Below are positions 20,301 to 28,931 of a stretch of 31,801 nt of DNA, one piece after another. Position 1 is the stretch's first letter. Every line of letters begins with the position of its first letter. The translations under genes and the position numbers were made by a program. Location: contig JAHBMJ010004089.1 in NCBI GenBank assembly GCA_018398765.1, positions 52,041 through 83,841 on the forward strand. Direction: 5' to 3'. The notes under the pieces were generated by a model. The model was not told the DNA's origin. It did not search any database and was given only the letters and a program-made list of their open reading frames with translations. Source of the stretch: Chromera velia (lineage: Eukaryota; Sar; Chromeraceae).

Positions 20301-23300
20301 GGGGGGAGAATGAACTGCAAAGAAGAGGAGAGGAGAGGAGAGAACGCGGATACATCAAATTTCGTGAGGTCTTCTTCAAATACTACAGAATCAGGGAGAG
20401 ACGGGTGTCATTTCTCTCTCAAGCCGCTTTGCCAAAGCACCACTGAACGAGAGAGGCGAAACGCGTGCACGTTAATTCGCACACCGATGCAGGCAAAATG
20501 GGAAGGATGGGCAATGACACCACCCACAGGCACAACACATGCAGGCTTGTTTGCGCGCGTGCAAAGACACACTCACTCACTCCCTCACTCACTAACCCAC
20601 TCCATTGAGAAGAGAATAACCAGAGAAGCCCACCTGGTGTGGAGGGGGTGGTGCAATCGTCTTCAGGGGGGGGAAGGGGCCCTCAATAGGTCTTGGGGGG
20701 GGCGTGGCAACAATCGTGGCTGTTGGGGGGGGCATGGGGACCGGAGGGGGCATCGGCATTCCTCGGTCCTGCGGAGAAGGGAGAATGCGTGGTGGATGCA
20801 TTGTGCAGATGAGCGTGTACTCACTGAAGCGCTCATTCATTCGTCTAACCTTCTTTGCAAAGATTTTTTTCTTCTCAGAACATTTCGCCGTTGGGGCAGA
20901 TCGATTTTTGGGGCTCTCGCTGATGATTCGCTTCTCTCCCTACTTCTTTCTGGTCGAACTTGAACCCCTTTCTGGCGAATGCGTATCGGTGGGCATAGAT
21001 AACTCTGAATGGATGGCTCTCTTTTCGTATTTTCCACTATGGGCACCAGCTGGCTTTCTTTCTCAATTCCTCAGAAATGCGCGTTTGCACAGACACACAG
21101 AGTGGCAGGCAGGCAGGCAGGCAGGCAGACAGACAGACTGTATGGTCTTTTCTTTTCCTTTTTCTCTTTCTTCATTCTCTTATGTTTTTTTCTTTCTTCT
21201 TTTGGCGCGCTCTCTCAGTGGAAGGGTACCAGAGCTCCAGGCCTTGAGCGTACCCTGCGGCCCTTCCTTGCCGCTTACGCTTTTGCACTTCCACATTCTT
21301 TCCATCTGGACCTGTTCATTTCTTTCTTGTCCTTTCGTTTGCGAGGCAGCTGCGGCAGCAGCCAGGCCCCCCCAACTGCCAGCAGCAGTAGCAACGATGG
21401 CCTTTCTTTTTTTCTTTTTTCTGGGGTTCCCTTTCACTTTCCTTTCCTTTCCTTCTTCCGGGGTTCCGTTCATTGTTTCCCTTCCCAGCCCCTCTCTTCT
21501 TGTTGGATCTCTTCTTTTGCCCCCCCGCCCAGATGGAAAGAAGGCGTGTGCGTGTGCATGTATGTGTGAGCGACGTGCACACAGACAGAGAGATAGACTG
21601 ACCAGCTGTCTGTGGACCTTTTGTGGCACAGGAATGTCCTTGAATACAACCTGAAAGAAACAGACAGATGAGGAACTATGATCGGATGCATGTATAGAGG
21701 TCCAAAGGAAAGAAAGAAGAAAGAAACAGACAAAAAGGAGAAGGATTGGCCCTAAAGGCAATTTGACGGAGACACAGGGGCGGCCAGCTGAACCAGAAAA
21801 AAAAAAGGGAACCTGGAAAGAGGAGTCCAGCTCTTCACCCGACGGACCTGATGTTGCACCACAGGCGCCTCAACGATCTTCTCGACGAACACCTGAAGGA
21901 GGCAAGGAAGGAATACGGGAAAGAAATGTGCGATGCAAGCAGAGAGGAATCACCACAGAAAGAAAAAATCAGTACAGAGAGAAGAGGGGAGTCTTTAAAT
22001 GCCCAAAGACGAAGCACCCTGCGAGCAGAAAGCAGAACACACAAACTTGCCCCTTTTTCCCGGTCAATGTCTGTTTGTCTGTCTGTCTGGTCTTCTTCCT
22101 CCAGGGCCCGCATTTGATCGTGCTTTCATGTACCTTTTCCTCTGTCTCTTTTTGCTTACCTCCTCAGAAACAATCAAGAAAAGAAGTACACCGAGCGGGT
22201 AAACTGGCTGCCTCATGGTTCGAGACAGATTGGCCTTTCAATCGACATGGTCTCATGCACACTCCTTGCTGCCTACGTACTCACCTCTCTGTACTCGTAC
22301 CTCGGCACCTCCACAGTCTTCTCGACTACCTCCTGCAAACAGGCAGGCACACAGAGGCGTCATTGTGAAGGAAGGCCACGGACAGACAGAGAGGCAGACA
22401 GCTTACAGGAATGCAGTCACGCACATGCAGTCGGCGCAGGAGAGGAACCTAACATGAAGAGAATCGGAAAGGGCACGAAGGAAAGCAGCGAAAGCGTGTG
22501 AAAGGGGCCGCAAGAAAGGCCAAAACAGAGAGGAGAGGAAAGGAGAGGAAGTGCTGCAGCCACTTTTCTTTTTCTCCATTCAGCCCTCTTGCTCTTGCTG
22601 AATGAGCCTCATGCAATAAGGAACCGGAGAGAGCACAACCCCCTTGCTGACTCTTTCCCTGCTGCAGTTCTGTCCGTCCGTCCGTCTTTCCCCTCCCTCG
22701 TTGTCTGTCTGTCTGTCTGTCTGTCTGTAGACTGACCACTTTGGGCCTCAACACCTCCCGCCACTGGACCTCCGTTTTGGGCACGTGAACAACCTGCAAC
22801 GAGGACACGAGACCAGAAAGAAAAAATGAGATGTCAGAGAGTTGACAGACAGACATGATGCATGGGGGGGGCAGTCGGAAGGAAGGAAGGCATCATCGGG
22901 ACGCTCTCTTAGAAGAAAGGACAGGAAATGAGGACAGCCAAGGAAAATGATGTTGAAGGGGGGAGAAAAGCAAAGAACAAACAGAAACCTCATTCAGGAC
23001 ACCCCGCCTCTTACTGGGGGCTTCTTCCTCTTTTTTCATTTGACTCAAAAGTTCAAACTCATTGAGCGCATCTAGACAAGCAACTTGCGGAGACGAACAC
23101 ACGCAATGTGAAAGGGAACAAGGAACAAACGGCAAACCTAAGAAAAGACGGGCGACCAGATACAACGGACGTACGAACCTTCTCCTGATACACAGGCGTC
23201 GGCACCTCCACGAATTTCTGGACGTAGCGGATCTGGACACAGAGACAGAGACAGAGAGGACCAGATATATGTACAGATAAAGCGGCATGCTGACTGACAG

Positions 23301-23764
23301 AGAGACCATTTGAAACAGGGGTCAAAAAAGGAAGCAACTGTAATTCTGGACACGCAGACACACAACTCGTTCGATCACACCAAGCATGCATCCCTCTTTT
23401 CCTTTCTGCCGGAAAATCTGCTTGCATCACCCATCTGGGGGGCACCCGTTTTCCCTCCCATGCCTGCTCCAAAGAAAGAAGAGAAACGATAAAATCGAAA
23501 GTGACAGAGAGAGAAGGCTCCCATGCACCAACCCGCCCATGCATGTACCCACCCACCTACTCCCACTCACCTCAGGGACCTCCACGACTTCCTCCACGAA
23601 TTCGGGCTGCATGCAGCCAGACAAGGATCAAGACAGTCAGACAGGAAGACACGCGGAGGAAGGAGAGAAGACTCAAGCAGTCACACAAGGAAGCCCACTC
23701 CGCTCTGAACGCTCGCAATCCGCTCTTGTTCCCTTCCAATTCGTCCTCCCTCCTCTTCCACACG

Positions 23765-23831
<67 letters not shown>

Positions 23832-26371
23832 GGCAGAGGAGAGCAAAATAAAGCGGTCCAACCAAAAGAAATTCTTCGGTCAGAAAAAGAATTAAAGCAA
23901 GCGCATCTCCTGACCTTGGGAATTTCAATCAGCTTCTCTTGCACCACCACTTTCGGAACGTGCACAACCTGCAGGCAGCACAAGTTGCAAGACCGACCTC
24001 TGTGAGCATGTATATCGAATTCGTTCACCTCCCATTTCTGTCTGTCTGTATTTGGAACATCTGGGCACTCCGCTCTTCCTTTCAGAGGTACGCAGGAGAG
24101 GAAGCAGGCGGACGTATGAGTGAATGGAGAGACACCAATGCAGGTTTTCCTCTTTCCGGATAGACTCACAAACGGCGGGTTTGCCAACTTTCGGAAAGAG
24201 GCGACGTCCTTCTTCCTCACTTCAGATCACTAGAGAACTTTGTTTTTCTACGACAATTCCCATTGACGAATGTAGAAAACAAAGAGGAATGACCAGACCA
24301 GACGAAACGAACCTTCTCGTGCGTGACTCGCTGCAGTTTCTCCACGATTTTTTCTCTGCACGACAAGAAAGCAAAGCAAAGGAGAGGAAAGCCAAGGCGA
24401 AATGAAACGGGAGACGTGACCCAGAACTGCAAATGAATTTGGGCCCAGGGCCGTCCCGGGCTGATGATTTCCTTTCCCTCCCTTGATTCATTCACTCACA
24501 GGCTGCTGCTGCCACCTTCATGTGTCGTGTCTGCCTTCGTTTTGTTCACTCTTTCTCATTTCTCTCGGTGATCTTCGCTTTCTTTCTTTCTTTCTTTCTT
24601 GCTGTGCTGCATATCTTTCTTGCTCTACGTCAACGCTCCGCCGTGTTGTCGTTGTCTTTCGTACTTTTCTGCTCATTTGCTTTCTCCACATCTCTCTGTA
24701 TCTATTCCGCCGTCCTGCCTTCCTGCCTGCCGCTTCGTCTTTCTCTTCCTTTTCTCTCTCTGACCTGTACTCCATTCGCTCTTCAGGAATTTCTCTGTCC
24801 TCGTATGACACCACAGGCATCCTGATCACTCGCTCCTGAAGAAGACGGGGAGACGGGGGGGGGGAGCGAGGGGGGAAAGAAGAAAGAAAGGGACGGAGGG
24901 ACACCAATCCACACTCTTACGGATACGAAAGAAAAGCAGGGGGAAAGAAAAAATGAAGACAAAACAGAGAGTGGTTGGGGCACGTGAGTGCAACAACAAA
25001 AAACGCGTGGATGTCGGAAAACAATAAGACAAACAGGGAATGCAGAGCTTGCCAGCGAACCGGGGTGCAGTGACAAATTCTGCGGCTCCGTCCACCTGCC
25101 GCTGTGGGCCTCCCACTCGCTCTTTCTCCCAAACAGAAATGGAACGAACGAATGAAAAGCAAAACAACCAGCCAGCCTAGCAAAGGACAGTAAGAGAAGT
25201 TCAGAGAGATGGAGGACGGACAAACCTCCAGTTGAGGTTCTGCTGTGAATTTGGACGGAATTCGGTGGGCCACTGAGCGGAGGGACGCACTCAAAGCCTC
25301 CCCTGCACTCATACAGGAGCATTCAATCAAAAAATCCCCCCAGCCGATTCCAAGAAATGAAAATCTCAAGAAAGAGACACATGTCAAGAAAGGGAACGGA
25401 AAGGAAGGACAAAGGAGAGGGGGAAAATGAGAGAGAACGGCGCTGCGGGAGAGAGAGTCGACTCCAGATATACAGGCAGGGAAACAGGGAGGAGTACGTT
25501 TTTTTCGATCGAGCGTGAGTCTCTCTGTCGATCCGCACGTCCGAGCACAACTGCCGGCACGCCAGATACACAAAAGGGCGGGGAGACGAAGTGCAGCACA
25601 GAAATGTGTGGCAAGCAGGCCGACAGGCACACAAGATGAAGAAACAAAATGATTATCGCAGGAACGTTTTAAGCCACACAGACAAAAGCAGAGAGTCTCC
25701 TCCCCTTCCGTTCCTTTGCAACGTCTCCCTCACTCATCCATCCACCCTACCAGGTCCATGTATCGAAGTTGCACCAGGGCTGCATGCAGAAAGAAAAGGA
25801 ACACGTCCTCATAAATCTAGCGGACGAAAAATCGAAGAAACTCAAAGCGATATACGGACAGAAACAAACAGAGCTTGACCCGGCGCCGGCAGAGGAGACG
25901 GGGAGCGCACTATGACGCCAAATTGTTTTTTGTCGAGCTGGCCTACACACCAGGCCACACGCATCTCCCGCGTGTTTCTCTACCACGATGCACACACGAG
26001 AGGGATGGGTACGGAAAAGAGCACGTCTCCAAACAACCCATCTACCTCTCCGTTCCTTCCACCTACCTGAGTTGGCCTCTCAACGGCGAGCCCGCCTGCA
26101 TAATTGCGCCCTGCGGAGGGAAGGCCGGAGGCATGCTGGAGTACATTCCTGCGGCTGTTGGGGTTTGTCCTGTGTGGATTGGCATTGCGGTACCTGCAGG
26201 GGTGTACACGGGAGAGGAGAGAGGACAGCAACAGTGGAGCGTGAGCTTGAGAAAGCGATGTTGCCGTGAGGTTTGCAGAGAAGACAAAAAACACAATTTA
26301 CCCGTCACGATCAAATTATCGTGAGGCCCCATCGGGGGCGTCAAAGGCAGAGGCCCTTGCGGAGTGCCCAT
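15320..26371 (-). CDS. Alveolin / inner membrane complex cytoskeletal protein, 25 coding exons
   Basis: Exons (minus order): 26302-26371, 26067-26193, 25751-25779, 25226-25272, 24765-24835, 24313-24355, 23915-23968, 23571-23606, 23179-23232, 22737-22793, 22285-22332, 21848-21892, 21603-21650, 20634-20768, 20216-20314, 19788-19866, 19408-19467, 18681-19021, 18241-18337, 17595-18003, 17280-17349, 16878-16925, 16439-16505, 15857-15939, 15320-15367. Every border is GT-AG, every phase fits, and the sum is 2,265 nt: 754 residues plus TGA (counting the 30-N gap as 30 nt). The repeats (EKIVEKL, VVHVPKV, EKLIEIP, EEVVEVP, EKTVEVP) are the EK-[I/V]-VE-[V/I]-P type that defines alveolins, filament proteins under the cortical alveoli. 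Start ATG 26371 is the first in this exon. An upstream coding exon cannot be excluded, because the frame stays open for several codons upstream until TGA near 26405. Exon joining is by eye and untested by transcripts. Confidence 0.85.
15527..15824. repeat. (GAAA)n compound microsatellite in alveolin intron 24
   Basis: About 298 bp of GAAA units with interspersed GAAC, GAGG and GGAA. On the coding (minus) strand it is a TTTC polypyrimidine tract. It creates long artificial open frames of Phe-Leu-Ser or Lys-Glu-Arg, which are not genes. Confidence 0.95.
16370..16432. repeat. (CAGA)n(CA)n(GA)n compound microsatellite
   Basis: Three adjoining simple repeats lie a few bases from the 5' splice site of alveolin exon 23 (donor at 16438-16433), within intron 23. 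On the coding strand this is CT, GT and TCTG rich. Confidence 0.95.
17595..20768 (-). CDS. Alveolin gene exons 14-20: Pro/Met-rich domain
   Basis: Exons 14-20 encode about 407 residues (244-650) of Pro, Met, Gly, Thr and Ala, with hardly any charge. Blocks include DRGMPMPPPVPMPPP (14), QQLQPLQVPFPPPGP (15), MLPPPTMPTP (16), GSPIPMPYPP (17), PMPGPMPMPGPMTM-type tandem units (18), APPPMMMMPPPTIATM (19) and RGITPPP heptads (20). Exon 18 (341 nt) and exon 20 (409 nt) are the two long exons and the repetitive ones. The domain resembles Pro-Met linkers that bind SH3/WW/EVH1-type partners or give extensible filaments, but no specific partner can be named. It separates the main alveolin core from one more repeat in exon 22. 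The gene's only assembly gap lies in exon 20. Confidence 0.8.
17858..17887. other. Assembly gap of 30 N inside alveolin exon 20
   Basis: Thirty Ns sit between two copies of the same 21-bp sequence (CGGGGGAGGAGTGATCCCCCT at 17837-17857 and 17888-17908). Both copies encode RGITPPP on the minus strand in the same frame. The gap is most likely an unresolved tandem array of this heptad, so the true protein may be longer than 754 residues. Confidence 0.9.
18795..18975 (-). repeat. Met-Pro-Gly-Pro coding tandem repeat in exon 18
   Basis: Imperfect tandem units of about 12-36 bp such as GGCATGGGCCCCGGCATGG encode alternating PMPGPM, PMTM, PPPMSM and PGPMLM. The repeat stays in frame throughout the exon, so changes in copy number would lengthen the protein without frameshifts. 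Confidence 0.8.
19749..19787. repeat. (GACA/GACG)n microsatellite at the exon 16 donor
   Basis: Tandem CAGA and CGGA units end in ACGGAC, which is the complement of the GTCCGT donor of exon 16. The splice donor appears to be the last unit of the repeat. Confidence 0.8.
21105..21137. repeat. (GGCA)n(GACA)n microsatellite
   Basis: Tetranucleotide repeat inside alveolin intron 13, the longest intron of the gene (834 nt). Confidence 0.9.
21603..24835 (-). CDS. Alveolin gene exons 5-13: alveolin repeat core
   Basis: Exons 5-13 encode residues 92-243, 152 in all, rich in Val, Glu, Lys and Pro. Repeats by exon: ERVIRMPVVSYEDREIPEE (5), EKIVEKLQRVTHEK (6), VVHVPKVVVQEKLIEIPK (7), PEFVEEVVEVPE (8), IRYVQKFVEVPTPVYQEK (9), VVHVPKTEVQWREVLRPK (10), EVVEKTVEVPRYEYRE (11), VFVEKIVEAPVVQHQ (12), VVFKDIPVPQKVHRQL (13). 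Exons 7-13 are 36-57 nt, and all begin and end in phase 0, so each is a cassette of roughly one repeat. The exon 10 donor could be either of two GTs three bases apart, changing one Val. Alternating charged and Val-Pro strands are thought to let alveolins polymerise into the subpellicular network. Confidence 0.9.
22701..22729. repeat. (GTCT)n microsatellite in alveolin intron 10
   Basis: GTCT tetranucleotide run ending a few bases from the GTCAGT donor (22736-22731) of exon 10. It is one of the few intronic repeats that is purine-rich (AGAC) on the coding strand. Confidence 0.9.
23757..23832. repeat. (CA)n(GA)n compound microsatellite in alveolin intron 7
   Basis: About 38 bp of CA followed by about 32 bp of GA. 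On the coding strand this reads CT then GT. Confidence 0.95.
25226..26371 (-). CDS. Alveolin gene exons 1-4: Gly/Pro/Gln-rich N-terminus
   Basis: Exons 1-4 encode residues 1-91. The sequence starts MGTPQGPLPLTPP and is rich in Pro, Gly, Met, Gln and Thr, with no signal peptide or membrane segment. Exon 3 is a 29-nt micro-exon (25751-25779) encoding roughly SPGATSIHGP. It is required for phase: exon 2 ends in phase 2 and exon 4 begins needing two bases. Intron 1 is only 108 nt. A Gly at position 2 raises the idea of N-myristoylation, but position 6 is Gly, not Ser/Thr, which argues against it. Low-complexity N-terminal heads are usual in alveolins. Confidence 0.7.
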
Positions 26372-26907
26372 TTGAATGGCAAGTCCTTTCTCGTTTTCTC
26401 TGGGTCACGCGAGATTCAAAGAAACGACGAGACGTTTTCGTGCTTTCCGTTGAATTCGTGCAAGATATTCTTGTCTGCTCAAGAGAGTATACTCTGTTCA
26501 GCGCACAACTTAGAGCGGGCCGAGAGTCTCTTTGGCTTTTCAGCAAACAAACAAAAGCGGGGAAGACCGGACGGCGCTTCGACCAAGTCCAAAAAGTTCA
26601 GGTGGCTATACAGATTCTAAGGAGAACTTGGGGAAGTCGGCGACAGATCTCACGACGGTCTTCTCTTTTTCTCCATGCTGAACGTTTCAGTCCCTGAACG
26701 TGCAACTCGACCAAACTGTTTCAAGGAAAAGGGCAGACAACATGCGGGAAGGCAGTGCTCCGAAGCAGCCAGATGCTGCGAGAATTCGGTGGCATTTCGG
26801 AAGCTGTTCGAAGATCTCCGCCGACGAGCATCCAGTCGAAACTGGAATCGAAAATCCTCGAAACAAAATTATAATTGCGCAATTAAGGAAAAAAAGGAAA
26901 AGGAGAC

Positions 26908-27010
26908 GGAGACCGCGGGGCCGCGCCGCGTCGGACCCGGGCCCGCGGCTGGCCACGCCGCGGCCGCGGGGACGTCCGGACCCTGGTGCCGCGTCACCCC
27001 GGTGACCCGG
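26908..27010. promoter_or_regulatory. GC-rich CpG-dense patch upstream of the alveolin gene
   Basis: About 100 bp of mostly G and C with many CG dinucleotides (for example CCGCGGGGCCGCGCCGCG), in sharp contrast to its surroundings. It is 540-640 bp upstream of the first recognised alveolin codon. A promoter-proximal role is only a possibility. Confidence 0.3.
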
Positions 27011-27255
27011 CGCATACAGCTCTCACTTACTCTCAATGTTCGGTCCAGCCCCCTTTTTCCTCTCTACCTTATATTGTGGCATGCTCTTTCGGCTTTTGTC
27101 GGTCGGTGATTGAGCTAGATTGAGCCCATCATTGAGGGTTGATGAAGTCCGATCTGCATTGATTTTATATAATTTCATGTGGCTTGTGGTAAGGCATATG
27201 TAGGCCTAGCATAGCCTAGCATTACCCAGGATTTTATTTTGAATACCTATACTCC

Positions 27256-27292
<37 letters not shown>

Positions 27293-27320
27293 GATCGGTC
27301 TATATGCCATCATATAGACC
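27256..27320. repeat. (ATT)n microsatellite next to a perfect 10-bp hairpin
   Basis: About 37 bp of ATT repeats followed by GGTCTATATG, a 4-nt CCAT loop, and CATATAGACC (27297-27306 with 27311-27320). The hairpin is perfect. Its function is unknown. Confidence 0.85.
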
Positions 27321-27370
27321 TTCCTAAACCTAACTACCACTTAAAAGTTTAGGCCGCATTTTTGGATAAG

Positions 27371-27507
27371 CTTGAAAGTCCGCACCGCAGGCGTGGATCA
27401 TTTATGGTGTCTTGAAAGCCAAAGCTGCATATCTGGACGGTGTCTTGACCATCTACGCCGCAGGCGTGGACGGTCTCTTGAAAAAAGATGCCGCAGATAG
27501 AGATAAT
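27371..27507. repeat. Four imperfect ~33-bp tandem units
   Basis: Units start with CTTGA at 27371, 27411, 27444 and 27477. Two contain GCCGCAGGCGTGGA-like cores (CACCGCAGGCGTGGA and CGCCGCAGGCGTGGA). Unit lengths are 40, 33, 33 and about 31 bp. No coding role is evident. Confidence 0.7.
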
Positions 27508-28263
27508 CTTGATTATATTTTTTCAAGTGGCACTTAGGTTCAGGGAGGTTATCATATACGCTCTTAACGTACAGTTACGTACAATAGTTAACATACAGTA
27601 ATGTACAGCCCTATTAAGCCCTATATTACCCTATATTAGCAACTAAGTTAAACTAAATATAAGTAAACAGTGAAAACTAGAATAAACGTAAGTCTTCAAG
27701 TCTCGAGGATCAAAAAATCTTAAAAACTTAGCCAAAAATAGCCAAAAACAGACCAAATCACTGAGAAGTTTCGTGGTGTGTACTCAGTTCTAGGTAAGAG
27801 ACAAGAGATTGTACGATAAAGTCAGCTTTACATAGGAGTTGATTGTTCCTACTTTGGAGATTCTGTCTGTTCTGTCTCACTTTGTACTTCTGTACTTTGA
27901 TTGATCAGACTTTTCTTGTCTGATTTAAATGTATGCATGCACTTTGATCGATCTACATTCGAGACTTATCTGGTTGAGGACGTAATGCACCTGTCTTGAT
28001 TCTTTGGATTTTGCTCTGCATGCACGCGTTCTCCCGTGCTTTGGTTAATTAGTTAGTCAGGCGGCGGCGGGAGACTGAGATATCGGACCCAACAGGGCCA
28101 AACTTCTCACACACCTCCTGTCCCGACGACGTTTGATTTCTTCTCTTGTTTCTGTCTCTGTATGCAGGACTTTATACGTTTGTCAACGAAGAACAATGTC
28201 CTTTCAGAAAGGAATCCTGTCATTTTAATGTTATACGATGCCATGTCAACTTGTACTGTATTT

Positions 28264-28316
28264 ATCTGTCTGTCTGTCAGTCTTTCTCTCTGTTTGTCTG
28301 TCTGTCTGTCTGTCTA
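28264..28316. repeat. (GTCT)n microsatellite
   Basis: Interrupted GTCT/TCTG tetranucleotide run at the 3' end of the minus-strand open frame that ends at 28314. Confidence 0.9.
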
Positions 28317-28871
28317 ACTTCTTCTCAGTTCCCATTTAACTCTTTGTCCATCCGTAGGCTCTTGAGTTAGTGAAGTCTTCTTCGACCTTGGTTCTTTGCT
28401 TTCGAGCTTCTGGCTGATCCAGCCGAAGAGGCTCTTGCTTTTTCTCTCTCCTCTTTCCTCTTTTTGCCTTTTTCCTTCATATCCCCTTTTCCATTGTACT
28501 TGAATATTCGCTAGTATATTGTTCCTCTTTTTTGCCTTCCCCTGTCCCTCCCCAGAGCTTGGGGCAAAATAGCGGTCACCCACAATCACCCTCTGATCCG
28601 AGCGCTGGTCACTGCTCTTCCATAAGGCAATGCCATACTTTAGGCCATGCTCCTCCACCTTATCTCCTCCTTCCGTGCCAACTATATCTTCTTCTATGGA
28701 CACGTCCACTTTGTTCTGTAGTACGTCATTAACATCACGGCTGCATTCTTCCCATTTTCTTTTCATATCTTCTCCTAGCTTCACAGAGATACTTTTGTTC
28801 AGGATTGCTTTTTCGTCTGGTAACGACCCCTTTCTACCGATAATTACCGGATTATTGGTAATAGACTCCGT
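28314..28871 (-). CDS. Unidentified charged open frame, possibly an exon or element fragment
   Basis: Open on the minus strand from just after TAA 28874-28872 to TAG 28316-28314, 185 codons. The first ATG is at 28766. The protein is hydrophilic, with about a third Lys, Arg, Glu and Asp. Recognisable only as composition: NNPVIIGRKGSLPDEK at the start, then KRKWEECSRDVNDVLQNKV, then a middle with VIVGDRYFAPSSGEGQGK, then a Lys/Arg/Glu-rich end. I do not recognise a family. Codon use is not obviously biased, and the opposite strand has shorter open frames. It could be an exon of an unmodelled gene or part of a mobile element. A poly(A/T) pair at 28887-28930 flanks it. Confidence 0.3.
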   Translation of the reverse strand, partial: TESITNNPVIIGRKGSLPDEKAILNKSISVKLGEDMKRKWEECSRDVNDVLQNKVDVSIEEDIVGTEGGDKVEEHGLKYGIALWKSSDQRSDQRVIVGDRYFAPSSGEGQGKAKKRNNILANIQVQWKRGYEGKRQKEERGERKSKSLFGWISQKLESKEPRSKKTSLTQEPTDGQRVKWELRRS

Positions 28872-28886
28872 TTACCTAAGTTTTAC

Positions 28887-28931
28887 AAAAAAAAAAAAAG
28901 AGGAGAAAATGAAGCTTCAAAAAAAAAAAAA
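28887..28931. repeat. Two poly(A) runs
   Basis: A run of about 13 A, then about 20 bases, then another run of about 13 A on the plus strand. These could be a retroposon tail, but no element body with target duplication was found to the left. Confidence 0.6.

Larger units (their letters stand above)
26372..28313. other. 5' flank of the alveolin gene and repeat-rich DNA
   Basis: Bases 26372-26900 should include the promoter and 5' UTR of the alveolin gene; I see no clear TATA box. A strongly GC-rich, CpG-dense patch lies at 26908-27010. From 27100 the DNA becomes A/T-rich with an ATT repeat, a short perfect hairpin (27297-27320) and CTTGA-starting tandem units (27371-27507). The plus-strand open frame across 26675-27109 has biased composition without motifs, and I do not call it. 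Confidence 0.5.

Noticed and set aside
21340..21395. Possible exon in intron 13 after GCTGGCAG
   Set aside because: In the required phase 0 the frame meets TGA before any reasonable donor.
24165..24215. Possible extra alveolin exon (FPKVGKPAV followed by GTGAGT)
   Set aside because: The donor is good and the peptide is alveolin-like, but there is no clean acceptor, and exons 6 and 7 already join in phase 0 without it. It could be an alternative exon.
26675..27109. 144-codon plus-strand open frame across the GC-rich patch
   Set aside because: Composition follows the local base bias, there are no domains, and it lies in the 5' flank of the oppositely oriented alveolin gene.
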